Below are positions 18,501-25,467 of a stretch of DNA of 64,000 bases, in pieces. How positions within the stretch are numbered: the first letter of the stretch is position 1; the number at the start of each line of letters is the position of its first letter. Origin of the DNA: CAZZNQ01 sp964655775 (GTDB lineage Bacteria; Planctomycetota; Brocadiia; SM23-32); assembly GCA_964655775.1 (NCBI GenBank), contig CAZZNQ010000001.1, positions 1 through 64,000 on the forward strand, read 5' to 3'. The position numbers and the translations under genes are program-made. The notes below the pieces were generated by a model, which did not search any database, was not told the origin of the DNA, and was given only the letters and a program-made list of their open reading frames with translations.

Positions 18501-18627
18501 GCGCACGCCGATCGGCGAGTGGAGCGCGGGACGCGTGATCGTCATATCGGTGGTGGTAGCGGGCGTTGTCCGAGCCATCGTCGCCCTGGCGAACGCACGG
18601 ACCTGGTTGAGGCCACGGCCAACTTAG
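15595..18627 (+). CDS. Very large polytopic membrane protein, unknown function
   Basis: 1010 residues. After a hydrophilic, acidic 65-residue N-terminus, almost the whole protein consists of hydrophobic segments: I count about 24-25 candidate membrane helices separated by short loops, with no soluble domain of size. Codon use matches neighbours and the hydrophobic pattern holds over 3 kb, so the gene is real. No transporter signature, DGG-type metal motif or glycosyltransferase DxD motif is recognisable. Start GTG at 15595 follows GAGGA by six bases. It could be an undescribed transporter or membrane scaffold. Confidence 0.7.
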   Translation: MQNAPHEDDRDDLPPSPRTEEEPESDYWRGVHLELEDPDARPGAGFEDETVERPIAELLSRRPARPLSRVLPAWLLFGGSVSAALVAASLVLALLAGGAPVEWRATFLAFCAVVVVFLVRHYLLNGMRPGGACRQALCLGGLAVTTLTVLEGAIRSFEMFLAGAPAIECLAGLLAVCLLGLASAWTLYRCIQTRGWAGRVVAVSLGVALVLVLAQPFIGYALLGGTPPLPALPGNGLACLVMAAAFGLGLAVWHTLARLQNTGATDSKDQRVLRVVIEVAWAVLMVGAVVALTHTLAGSVGLPEASAALWRLSAAIIALALAPVAAIGARNAWRSRLPLQDDLVGAAHFSAAMVALAALACLGLWTATHLPAPRAELFIGCAAILAVMVGAWLVYDRGDWAGRWGLVPAIGLAVAAMCALPALLTVTDGAAQQGGALTAGLVWMWTVLVVVLSFGAAGLAVKRMRARAMQPGMARWTDAQMLCTAGLTITGLLLAVGFARLAGDQALRSAMGAILAWLRLGARDALATLGPAWLGPRIAAALSGMGVALAGTRGTVLLGAVLLTALAVHLLAAARVRWSFYALAGIWAAVVLASLVGTVLYSSQLISPTPAHEFATAPFRIMSRSYSARLVVLAALVALIFRFGEATRSVVALLKQPAVRWESSLQATIEFERTPGLTLSRHLAFLVRTGVLASLAGLAVAVLMLATPRTESAAGPLRALTSDWFHEVVVFCTQIGATVSGWAGYALCLAVVVFVIAALHEEARRGRRSVYLLVGTLWVTLLLGLGVMFLARVRPLIEQVSVPSLAFLVGASMLLVILLATAGAVLYAGLSGGRVIADGGAYAGGDPDRREAAHSLGSLGLAACLMAVALMVYALSASVPGLREAAAELPGALARLARAPVQWLIALQLKLESDRNVGIAAVALGGLSMALLALHLLCQRPLAWARTSVFTIWCAVVLAAVAWLGHAVARTPIGEWSAGRVIVISVVVAGVVRAIVALANARTWLRPRPT

Positions 18628-18684
18628 GTTCTGTCTGAGAAGTGAGCTCGGCGTCGCCCGGCGGATGCGAGGTAGACGTCGCCC

Positions 18685-18693
18685 TGCTATAAT
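18685..18693 (+). promoter_or_regulatory. Extended -10 promoter of the radical SAM/SEC-C gene
   Basis: TG-C-TATAAT at 18685-18693 is an extended -10 element; no good -35 lies at 17 bases. ATG 18730 is 36 bases downstream. Confidence 0.5.
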
Positions 18694-18729
18694 ACTCGTG
18701 GTTCCGCCCCGCCAGCGCAGTACGCCAGC

Positions 18730-20052
18730 ATGAAGAAGCCCAATCTCGGAATACTGATCAAGCCGGTCTCCTCCGACTGCAACATGGCCTGCGCCTACTG
18801 CTATTACAGGCCGGTGGAGGCGCTCTACCCCGACGCAAAGCGCCCCCGCATGTCGCTGGAGACCTTCGAGCAGGTCTGCGCGCAGTACCTCGCCCTGGAG
18901 CCCCGGGAGATAAAAGTGGGCTGGCAGGGCGGCGAGCCGACGCTGATGGGGCTGGACTTCTTCCGAGACGTGGTCGAAGTGGAACGACGTCACACCCCGC
19001 CGGGCGGCTGTTTCGGGAACAGCCTGCAGACCAACGGGGCCGTGCTGGACGAAGAGTGGTGCCAATTCCTGGCCCGGAACCAGTTCCTGGTGGGCCTGAG
19101 CATCGACGGCCCGCCGGAGCTGAACACCATGCGCCGCTTCGCGGACGGCCGGCCCGCCTACGAGCGGACCATGCGGGCGCTGCATCTACTGAAGGAACAC
19201 GAGGTCGAACACAACGTGCTGGTGGTCATCAGCCGAGCCAACGTCGACCACCCACGCGAGATCCTGCAGTTCCTGGTCGAGAACGACTGCCATTATTCCC
19301 AGTTCATCCCCTGCACCGAACCCACCGACGAACCGGGACGGGTCTCCGAACACTCGATCAGCGCCCAGCAGTATGCCGACTTCATGATCGCCGTCTTCGA
19401 CGCGTGGATCGAGAACGACGATCCCTCTTACTACATCCGCCGCGTCGACAACTGGCTGCACCTGTTCTTCGGCCTGCCGCCGGAGTGCTGCGAATACCGG
19501 GGCGATTGCTCGAATCTGGTGACCATCGAGTGGAACGGCGACGTTTATCCGTGCGATTTTTTCGTCCAGAAGCGCTACTTCATGGGCAACGTGCGGGACC
19601 TGACGCTGGAGCAGATGCTTCAGGGCAAGGCGTTCCGCGATTTCGTTCAGGGATCGAAGGAGATGCCGGCCGTCTGCGCCGACTGCACGTGGCTGGAGAT
19701 GTGCCACGCCGGCTGCTTCCGCCACCGCGTGAAGCTGGGTATCGATCCGCAGGCTCAGCCGTACCTCTGCGAGGCGAAGAAGCGCATCTTCTCGCACGTT
19801 TTCTCCACGCTGAGGCAGGTTGTGGACGAACCGATCCGCCCGGAGCTTCACGCGTTTCTCAACCGGGTGGGCCGGGACGTGGCTGCCGGCAGGCATTCGC
19901 CCACAGAGCCGCCGCCCGCCGAAACGCCGCCTGCACGGCAAAGCGCACCGCCCGCCGGACGACCCAGCCGCAACGCCTCGTGCCCCTGCGGCAGCGGCAA
20001 GAAGTTCAAGCACTGCTGCGGCAGGCTTGCATCGGCCCGTCGGAAACGTTAA
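18730..20052 (+). CDS. Radical SAM protein of the anaerobic sulfatase-maturase family with SEC-C tail
   Basis: 440 residues. The radical SAM cluster cysteines are C17, C21 and C24 (CNMACAYC), followed by WQGGEPTLMG and LSIDGPPELN, as in anaerobic sulfatase-maturating enzymes that turn an active-site Cys or Ser into formylglycine. The SPASM-type cysteine region follows (PECCEYRGDCSNLV ... YPCDFF ... CADCTWLEMCHAGCFRHR ... LCEAKKR). The C-terminus carries a SEC-C zinc motif (SCPCGSGKKFKHCCG) after a Pro-rich linker, an unusual fusion. No sulfatase gene is in this window, so it may serve substrates elsewhere. A clear ribosome site is missing. The STAS gene follows after 33 bases. Confidence 0.88.
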   Translation: MKKPNLGILIKPVSSDCNMACAYCYYRPVEALYPDAKRPRMSLETFEQVCAQYLALEPREIKVGWQGGEPTLMGLDFFRDVVEVERRHTPPGGCFGNSLQTNGAVLDEEWCQFLARNQFLVGLSIDGPPELNTMRRFADGRPAYERTMRALHLLKEHEVEHNVLVVISRANVDHPREILQFLVENDCHYSQFIPCTEPTDEPGRVSEHSISAQQYADFMIAVFDAWIENDDPSYYIRRVDNWLHLFFGLPPECCEYRGDCSNLVTIEWNGDVYPCDFFVQKRYFMGNVRDLTLEQMLQGKAFRDFVQGSKEMPAVCADCTWLEMCHAGCFRHRVKLGIDPQAQPYLCEAKKRIFSHVFSTLRQVVDEPIRPELHAFLNRVGRDVAAGRHSPTEPPPAETPPARQSAPPAGRPSRNASCPCGSGKKFKHCCGRLASARRKR

Positions 20053-20085
20053 AGATAGTCGACGGCCCAATCCAGAGGACTGATC

Positions 20086-20601
20086 TTGACCGAACAAGGC
20101 TACATAGCCGTTGCCATCATCGGCCAGAACGTGTACCTCAAGCCGGTCGGCCTGGCCACGCAGGACAACAGCCTGGGCATACCGGACTTTCTGGAGGCGA
20201 TGTTCCGGGCGGGATGCACTTCGGTGAGCTTTGACCTGTCCGAATGCACGGGCATGGACAGCACCTTCCTGGGGGTCATAGCCGCCGCTGCAAAGTCCGC
20301 CCCCCATCTGCCCGGCAAGAGCGTGGTCATCCTGAACGCCGATGAGCGGCTGGTGAGAATGCTCATGCGTGTCGGCCTTCTGCCGCTGGTGGCCGTTCAC
20401 CAGGACGAGGTGGAACCGCCCGAGGACATGGAGCTGCGCCGCATCGACTTCGTCCACCTGCCCAGAACCGAGGTGGAGCGGCTGGAGACCATCAAGAGGC
20501 TCCACCAGGAGCTGGTGGAACTCAACGAGCGCAACCGCCAGGTCTTCGGCTCGTTCATCGACATGCTTAATGAGGAACTGCGGCAGGCGCGGTCGAGCTA
20601 A
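20086..20601 (+). CDS. STAS-domain protein with C-terminal coiled coil
   Basis: 171 residues. Residues ~1-105 have the STAS (anti-sigma-factor antagonist) pattern: VYLKPVGLATQDNS, VSFDLSECTGMDSTFLGVIAAA and VVILNADERLVRMLMRVGL; in classical members the Ser after the Asp is phosphorylated. Residues ~125-170 form a coiled coil (VERLETIKRLHQELVELNERNRQ). TTG at 20086 is supported by GAGG seven bases upstream. No anti-sigma kinase or phosphatase gene is adjacent, so the partner is unknown. It may be co-transcribed with the radical SAM gene before it. Confidence 0.8.
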   Translation: MTEQGYIAVAIIGQNVYLKPVGLATQDNSLGIPDFLEAMFRAGCTSVSFDLSECTGMDSTFLGVIAAAAKSAPHLPGKSVVILNADERLVRMLMRVGLLPLVAVHQDEVEPPEDMELRRIDFVHLPRTEVERLETIKRLHQELVELNERNRQVFGSFIDMLNEELRQARSS

Positions 20602-20655
20602 CCATCATCTGGAACTCAGTTCGCCCGCCGGATTCCAGCCGACCTGGGGGAAACC

Positions 20656-21477
20656 ATGAAGTTCGCCATCTGCAACGATTCATGCCGCCCGCTCTCCCTG
20701 GAAGAAACCTGCGCCCTCGCCGCCGACTGCGGCTACGACGGCGTCGAGATCGCGCCGTTCACGCTGGCCGAATCCGTCTATGACCTCACACCGGCCGATC
20801 GGCGCAGCATCCGCACCACCATCGAGCACCACGGGCTGGAGGCGGCCGGACTGCACTGGCTGCTGGCGGGACCACCGGACCTTCACCTGAACAGCCCCGA
20901 TCCTGCGAAGCGGCGCGCCACGGTGGACTACCTGTCCGCCGAGATCGACCTCTGCGCGGAGATCGGCGGCCGCGTACTGGTGTTCGGTTCCCCGCAGCAG
21001 CGCAGTCTCCCGCCGGAAGCCGACTTCGACCGGGCATGGGAACGCTGCGCCGGCATCTTCCGGGAACTGGGCCGCCGTGCGGAGGAGCAGGGCGTGACCT
21101 TCTGCATCGAGCCGCTCGGCGAGGACGAGACGAACTTCATATCCAGGTCCGCGCAGGCCCGGCGAATGGTGGAAGACGTGGATCACCCCGGCTTCGCCAT
21201 GATTCTGGACGTCAAGGCGATGTGCTGGGAGCAACGGCCCATCCCCGACATAATCCGCGAGTGCGCGCCGCAGACGGCCCACTTCCACGCCAACGACGCC
21301 AATCGCCAGGGACCTGGCTTCGGCGATACGGACTTCCGCCCCATCGCGCGCGCCCTGGAAGAAGTCGGCTACGACGGGTACGTCTCCGTGGAAGCGTTCG
21401 AGCTGCAGGCCGGACCGGAGCGGATCGCGCGCGGGAGCATTGCCTGCCTGCGCCAAGCGTTCTCGCCCGCCGACTGA
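20656..21477 (+). CDS. Sugar phosphate isomerase/epimerase family protein
   Basis: 273-residue TIM-barrel of the xylose-isomerase-like superfamily, which includes tagatose/allulose 3-epimerases and endonuclease IV. Seen: FAICNDSCRPLSLEETCALAADCGYDG at the start as first strand and helix, the metal-ligand segments FCIEPLGEDETNF and ILDVKAMCWE, HFHANDANRQGPGFGDTDF, and VSVEAFE at the end. The metal-binding Glu, Asp, His and Glu expected for an epimerase are in place. Substrate is unknown. ATG at 20656 follows GGGGGA by six bases. Next downstream is a phosphomannose-isomerase-like gene with its own promoter. Confidence 0.82.
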   Translation: MKFAICNDSCRPLSLEETCALAADCGYDGVEIAPFTLAESVYDLTPADRRSIRTTIEHHGLEAAGLHWLLAGPPDLHLNSPDPAKRRATVDYLSAEIDLCAEIGGRVLVFGSPQQRSLPPEADFDRAWERCAGIFRELGRRAEEQGVTFCIEPLGEDETNFISRSAQARRMVEDVDHPGFAMILDVKAMCWEQRPIPDIIRECAPQTAHFHANDANRQGPGFGDTDFRPIARALEEVGYDGYVSVEAFELQAGPERIARGSIACLRQAFSPAD

Positions 21478-21506
21478 CCAGCCGACGCCTACCGCCGGCG
21501 GGACAT

Positions 21507-21534
21507 TTGGCGCAGGCCCGGCAACCGGTATACT
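21507..21534 (+). promoter_or_regulatory. Promoter of the phosphomannose-isomerase-like operon
   Basis: TTGGCG at 21507-21512 and TATACT at 21529-21534 with a 16-base spacer; ATG 21597 is about 55 bases from the predicted RNA start. thiE and trpC follow closely and probably share it. Confidence 0.55.
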
Positions 21535-21596
21535 GACCATACAGGGCATCGGTCGCGGGCTTCGAATCGCAGCATACCGAACAGGGAAAGGGACAC

Positions 21597-22790
21597 ATGG
21601 AGAAACCGGGACTTTGGAGGCTGCAGCCGGCGGTGGTAACCAAACCGTGGGGACTGGTGCATCCGGGCGTGCGGGACATCGCCGGGATCGAGGTCGGCGT
21701 GGGCGAGTTGTGGCTGGCGTCCGCCCAGACCGGCCCCGGAAACTACTCGAATACCGTTGTGGAGCCGGCTCTCCGCAAGACGCTGGCCGAGTTGCTGAGG
21801 GACGTGGCGGACAGCCCCGTGCAGCTTCAGGAACTGCTCGGCGAGCCCGTGCTGCTGCACCTGGAGTCGCATCCGCATCGGGGCAAGACGGAAGCCTGGC
21901 ACGTGCGCCTGGCTCGTGGCCGGACCGGCGTCGCGGCGGGACCGCGCACGGACGAGGACGCCGCCGAGTTGGAACGCATCATCACCACCCGGGGCCTGCC
22001 GCCCGACGTCGATTCCTGGTCGGACGAGGTGCGCGGGTTGTTCGGCCTGGTGACCCCGCTGAAGGGCGGCGAGGTGTTTGTGGCGCCGGCCGGCGTGCTC
22101 CACACCATGTTCGCCATCGGGCCCGAGAGCATGCTGGCAATCGACGAGATCCAGCAGGGATACGGAGAGGCGCTGCTGCCCACACTGACAAAGATCCTCC
22201 TGGTGCAGGACGACCTTCTGAGCGTGCAGGTGCACCCGGGAGACTCGACCGTCGCCGCCTCCGCCGAAGGGCTGCTGGAGATAGACCAGAACCTGCAGGA
22301 GAACCCGACCGTGCGCGTTTACGACTTCGGCCGACGCCCCGGCGAGTATCCTAGGCTGGGCTTCGAGCTTGTGGACCCGAACGTGGGTTTGCGGCTTGCG
22401 GAGCCCGTGAGCGTCCAGACCGATGAATCCGCCACCGTCAGCGTGATGGTCGCCGACGCCCATTTCAGCAAGAGCCGAGTATCGATTCCGGCCGGCCAGA
22501 CCTGTTCGATCGCCCCCCAGTACGGCACCTACCACGTGCTCCACTGCCGGCAGGGCCGGGCGGAACTGCAGGGAGGCCACCGCGCCGTGAAGGTCCAGCG
22601 CGGCGACACCGTCTTCGTCCCCGCCTGTCTGGAGGAGGGCCTGCGCATCCGGGCGAAAGAGGACACCGAGTTCTTTGACGACACGTTGCCCGATCTGCCG
22701 TCGCTGAGCGGATTCCTGGCGCGCCACGGCGCCACGCCCGACCAGATCGAGGCGCTGCTGAACCCCGCCCGGGTCGAGACCCCTGCCTGA
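21597..22790 (+). CDS. manA: Type I mannose-6-phosphate isomerase-like protein with rearranged zinc-site order
   Basis: 397-residue cupin-type enzyme of the phosphomannose isomerase family, which interconverts mannose-6-P and fructose-6-P. Conserved parts seen: TKPWG near the N-terminus, GELWLASA, KTEAWHV (E99), VFVAPAGVLHTM (H169), DEIQQ (184-187) and TVRVYDFGR (239-246). In the normal family the Q-x-H zinc motif of SIQVHPDD precedes KTE. Here LLSVQVHPGD (Q211, H213) lies after the later His, inside what should be the short link between EIQQ and TVRVYDFGR, while the usual site holds a shorter ESHPH. All four ligand types exist but in permuted order. It may be an active variant or a paralogue with another role. 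thiE follows after 16 bases. Confidence 0.78.
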   Translation: MEKPGLWRLQPAVVTKPWGLVHPGVRDIAGIEVGVGELWLASAQTGPGNYSNTVVEPALRKTLAELLRDVADSPVQLQELLGEPVLLHLESHPHRGKTEAWHVRLARGRTGVAAGPRTDEDAAELERIITTRGLPPDVDSWSDEVRGLFGLVTPLKGGEVFVAPAGVLHTMFAIGPESMLAIDEIQQGYGEALLPTLTKILLVQDDLLSVQVHPGDSTVAASAEGLLEIDQNLQENPTVRVYDFGRRPGEYPRLGFELVDPNVGLRLAEPVSVQTDESATVSVMVADAHFSKSRVSIPAGQTCSIAPQYGTYHVLHCRQGRAELQGGHRAVKVQRGDTVFVPACLEEGLRIRAKEDTEFFDDTLPDLPSLSGFLARHGATPDQIEALLNPARVETPA

Positions 22791-22806
22791 ACTCCAGGAG
22801 CATGCC

Positions 22807-23451
22807 ATGCACAAGAAGCGTGACCGTCTGAAACAAACGAGGCTCTACGTTCTGGTCACCGAGAAGCACTGCCGTCGGCCCTGGCGGGAGGTCGTGCAGC
22901 TTGCATTGGAGGGAGGCGCCGACGCGATTCAGCTCCGGGAGAAGGAACTCCCCCACGGGTTGCTGCTTGGAAGGGCGTGCGACGTTCGCGACATGACGCT
23001 GGAAACGGATGCCCTCTTCATAGTCAATGACCGCGCCGACATAGCCGTCCTCAGCGGAGCGGACGGCGTTCACATCGGTCAGGACGACCTGCCGCCCGAA
23101 CAGGTACGCAAGCTCGTCGGCCGCGACGTGCTCATCGGCCTGTCCACCCACACCGTGGAGCAGGCGGCGGCTGCGGCGGATCGCGGGGCCGATTACGTGG
23201 GCGTCGGCCCTTACGCGCCGACGGAGACGAAAGGGCTCGACTACGGCTACGGTCCGGAGTTGGTGCAGGCCGTCCGTGAGGCGACCGACATCCCGTTCTT
23301 CGCCATCGGCGGCATCACGGTGGACGACGCCGGCCCTGCGATGAGCGCCGGCGCCACCGGAATCGCAGTGTGCGGGGCCGTTTGCGGCGCCGAAGACCCC
23401 TGCGAGGCCGCCGCGCAACTGAAAGCCGCCGTAGAGCAGGCAGGCCGATGA
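22807..23451 (+). CDS. thiE: Thiamine-phosphate synthase
   Basis: 214-residue TIM barrel that joins the pyrimidine and thiazole halves of thiamine. Signatures are AIQLREKELP, FIVNDRADIAVLSGADGVHIGQDDLP, the phosphate-binding YVGVGPYAPTETKG and FAIGGITVDDA, all near-identical to ThiE. The length is normal. ATG at 22807 is six bases after GGAG; the ATG at 22802 is out of frame. Its stop overlaps the trpC start by four bases (ATGA), so the two are translationally coupled. No other thiamine gene lies in the window, and no TPP riboswitch is recognisable upstream. Confidence 0.95.
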   Translation: MHKKRDRLKQTRLYVLVTEKHCRRPWREVVQLALEGGADAIQLREKELPHGLLLGRACDVRDMTLETDALFIVNDRADIAVLSGADGVHIGQDDLPPEQVRKLVGRDVLIGLSTHTVEQAAAAADRGADYVGVGPYAPTETKGLDYGYGPELVQAVREATDIPFFAIGGITVDDAGPAMSAGATGIAVCGAVCGAEDPCEAAAQLKAAVEQAGR

Positions 23452-24236
23452 AAGACATGCCGGACATTCTCGCTCGCATCTGCGCGGCCAAGCAGGAGGA
23501 GGTCGCCGAGCTGAAGTCGTGGGACGCGGACCGCTTCAGGCGGCAGGCCGGACGGCAGACGGCGCCCAGGGGATTCCGCAAGGCACTGGCAGAGGGTGAA
23601 GGAGTCGGCTTGATCGCGGAGATCAAGAAGGCTTCGCCCTCGGCAGGCATCATCCGGGAGGACTTCGACCCGGAGCGCATCGCCGACTACTACCACCGGG
23701 GCGGCGCCAGGTGCATAAGCGTGCTGACCGACGGCCGCTTCTTCCAGGGCAGCCCGGACTACCTGCCGCTGGTGCGCAACTGCGTTCCGCTCCCCCTGCT
23801 GCGCAAGGATTTCATACTGGACGAGATTCAGGTTCATCAGGCGCGCGCGCTCGGGGCGGACGCCTGCCTGCTGATCGTCGCCGCGCTGGAGCAGGCAAAC
23901 CTGCAGCATCTGATGGCCGTCTGCCGGGAGACCGGGATGGACGCGCTGGTGGAGGTGCATGATCGGGCGGAGATGGACGCCGCCGTCGCGGCCGGGGCGG
24001 ACCTGATCGGCGTCAACAACCGCGACCTGCGCACGTTCGAGGTCAGCCTTGAAGTCACCGAACGGCTGGCCCCGCTCGCTCCGCCCGACGCGCTGATCGT
24101 GGCCGAAAGCGGCATCAGGACACGGGCGGACGTCGAACGCCTGCGGGACGTGGGAGCGAAGGGGATACTCGTCGGCGAGACCTTGATGAGGGCCGACGAC
24201 GTGGAAGCCGCCACGCGCGAACTCGCCTCAGTCTGA
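23448..24236 (+). CDS. trpC: Indole-3-glycerol phosphate synthase
   Basis: 262-residue enzyme of tryptophan biosynthesis (CdRP to indole-3-glycerol phosphate). Diagnostic segments: LIAEIKKASPSAGIIREDFDP, SVLTDGRFFQGSPDYL, PLLRKDFILDEIQVHQARALGADACLLIVAAL, DLIGVNNRDLRTFEV and VAESGIRTRADVERL. The catalytic Lys of KKASPS, Lys of LRKDF and the VNNRDL Asn are intact. The start at 23448 overlaps the thiE stop. There are no other trp genes nearby. Its 3' end overlaps the convergent mutY gene by nine bases. Confidence 0.96.
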   Translation: MKDMPDILARICAAKQEEVAELKSWDADRFRRQAGRQTAPRGFRKALAEGEGVGLIAEIKKASPSAGIIREDFDPERIADYYHRGGARCISVLTDGRFFQGSPDYLPLVRNCVPLPLLRKDFILDEIQVHQARALGADACLLIVAALEQANLQHLMAVCRETGMDALVEVHDRAEMDAAVAAGADLIGVNNRDLRTFEVSLEVTERLAPLAPPDALIVAESGIRTRADVERLRDVGAKGILVGETLMRADDVEAATRELASV

Positions 24237-25313
24237 GTCGCCCTGCCGTTCGACAACATCCGCGAGTGCCTCGACGACCTGCCGGTTGGCCGACGGCATC
24301 GGGTAGTCGCCCACCTCGTCCATCGTCACCCAACGGTGCTCCGCATCCACGGGCAGCCCCTCCGGCAGATCGGACAGGAACGCGTGCAGCGTCACCTCGA
24401 ACACCGTGTAGTAGTGCACCAGGCTCACCAGTTCCCGCCGGACGCGGCAATCGACGCCAAGCTCCTCGCGGCACTCACGCACGACGGCCTCGGCCGCAGA
24501 TTCGCCCTCTTTCACCTTGCCTCCGGGGAACTCCCACATGCCCGCGAACAGACCGCCCGGCGGGCGCTTCTGCAGGTAGACGCACGAGTCGCACAGGAAC
24601 AGCGCGACGGCCGTCTCGATGCGCTGCAGCCGCCTGGACGAGGGACGGGGAATGTCGTACTGGGTGCCCTTGCGGAAACCATCGCAATCTTCTTGAAGGA
24701 AGCATTCGCCGCAGAGCGGGCGGCGCGGACGGCAGGTCGACGAACCGAAGTCCATCCACCCCTGGTTGTACTCGGCGGACCGTCCGGCGGGCAGGCCCAC
24801 AAGAGCCCAGTGCTCCACCGCCTTCCTCACGTCCTTCTCGGCCCCGGTTCCTTCCATTGCCAGCAGGCGCATGAACACCCGGATCACGTTCGCGTCCAGC
24901 GCCACCACGTCCCGGCCGAAGGCCATGCTCAGGATTGCGTTGGCGACGTACGGCCCGACTCCCGGCAGCTTCAGGAGCGCCGCGCGGGACGTCGGCAGTT
25001 TTCCGTCAAACTCGTCCACCAGCATTCGAGCAGCGGCCAGCATCCGGCGCGCCCGCTGGTAGTAGCCCAGCCCTTCCCAGAGACTCAGGACCTCTTGCTC
25101 GGACGCGGCGGCCAGAGAGGCAACGTTCGGGAACCGCGTCAGCCAGCGTGCGTAGTACTCCAGCACGGTCGTCACCGAGGTCTGTTGCAGCATGATCTCG
25201 CTGACCCAGACCCGGTACGGCGTGGGGTTCTGCCGCCACGGCAGGTCGCGCGCGTTTGCGCCGTACCACGCCACCAGCTGCCTGCCGATCTGTTCCATCG
25301 TCCGTTCGTCCAT
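24228..25313 (-). CDS. mutY: A/G-specific adenine glycosylase
   Basis: 361-residue base-excision repair enzyme that removes adenine mispaired with 8-oxoguanine. It has the HhH-GPD fold (LPGVGPYVANAILSMAFGRDVVALDANV, with the catalytic Asp), the N-terminal catalytic-site segment SEIMLQQTSV, the iron-sulfur loop C-x6-C-x2-C-x5-C (CRPRRPLCGECFLQEDC), and a C-terminal NUDIX-like MutT domain (MWEFPGGKVKEGESAAEAVVRECREELG). Start ATG 25313; no Shine-Dalgarno is present. A promoter on this strand ends only ten bases before the ATG, so the mRNA appears nearly leaderless. ATG 25298 is an alternative. Confidence 0.93.
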   Translation of the reverse strand: MDERTMEQIGRQLVAWYGANARDLPWRQNPTPYRVWVSEIMLQQTSVTTVLEYYARWLTRFPNVASLAAASEQEVLSLWEGLGYYQRARRMLAAARMLVDEFDGKLPTSRAALLKLPGVGPYVANAILSMAFGRDVVALDANVIRVFMRLLAMEGTGAEKDVRKAVEHWALVGLPAGRSAEYNQGWMDFGSSTCRPRRPLCGECFLQEDCDGFRKGTQYDIPRPSSRRLQRIETAVALFLCDSCVYLQKRPPGGLFAGMWEFPGGKVKEGESAAEAVVRECREELGVDCRVRRELVSLVHYYTVFEVTLHAFLSDLPEGLPVDAEHRWVTMDEVGDYPMPSANRQVVEALADVVERQGDSD

Positions 25314-25323
25314 GGTCCGTGCC

Positions 25324-25352
25324 AGAATAGGCCAAAGCGGCTCCGGCGGCAA
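25324..25352 (-). promoter_or_regulatory. Promoter giving a leaderless mutY transcript
   Basis: Minus strand TTGCCG (25352-25347) and TATTCT (25329-25324), 17-base spacer. The start point seven bases on falls about three bases from the mutY ATG, which agrees with the absence of a ribosome-binding site. Confidence 0.55.
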
Positions 25353-25374
25353 GGCGTGGCGGCGGTCGGGCGCA

Positions 25375-25403
25375 TTGACGCTCCGCCTCCGCCGCATTAG
25401 AAT
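25375..25403 (+). promoter_or_regulatory. Promoter of the SDR/FAD/OYE operon
   Basis: TTGACG at 25375-25380 and TAGAAT at 25398-25403, 17-base spacer; divergent from the mutY promoter. ATG 25468 lies about 58 bases downstream of the predicted start. Confidence 0.65.
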
Positions 25404-25467
25404 CAGGGCTCCCTGGAACTCCCATGGACGCTGAATCGCACCCCGTGCCCATCTCAGGAGGTCTCCC

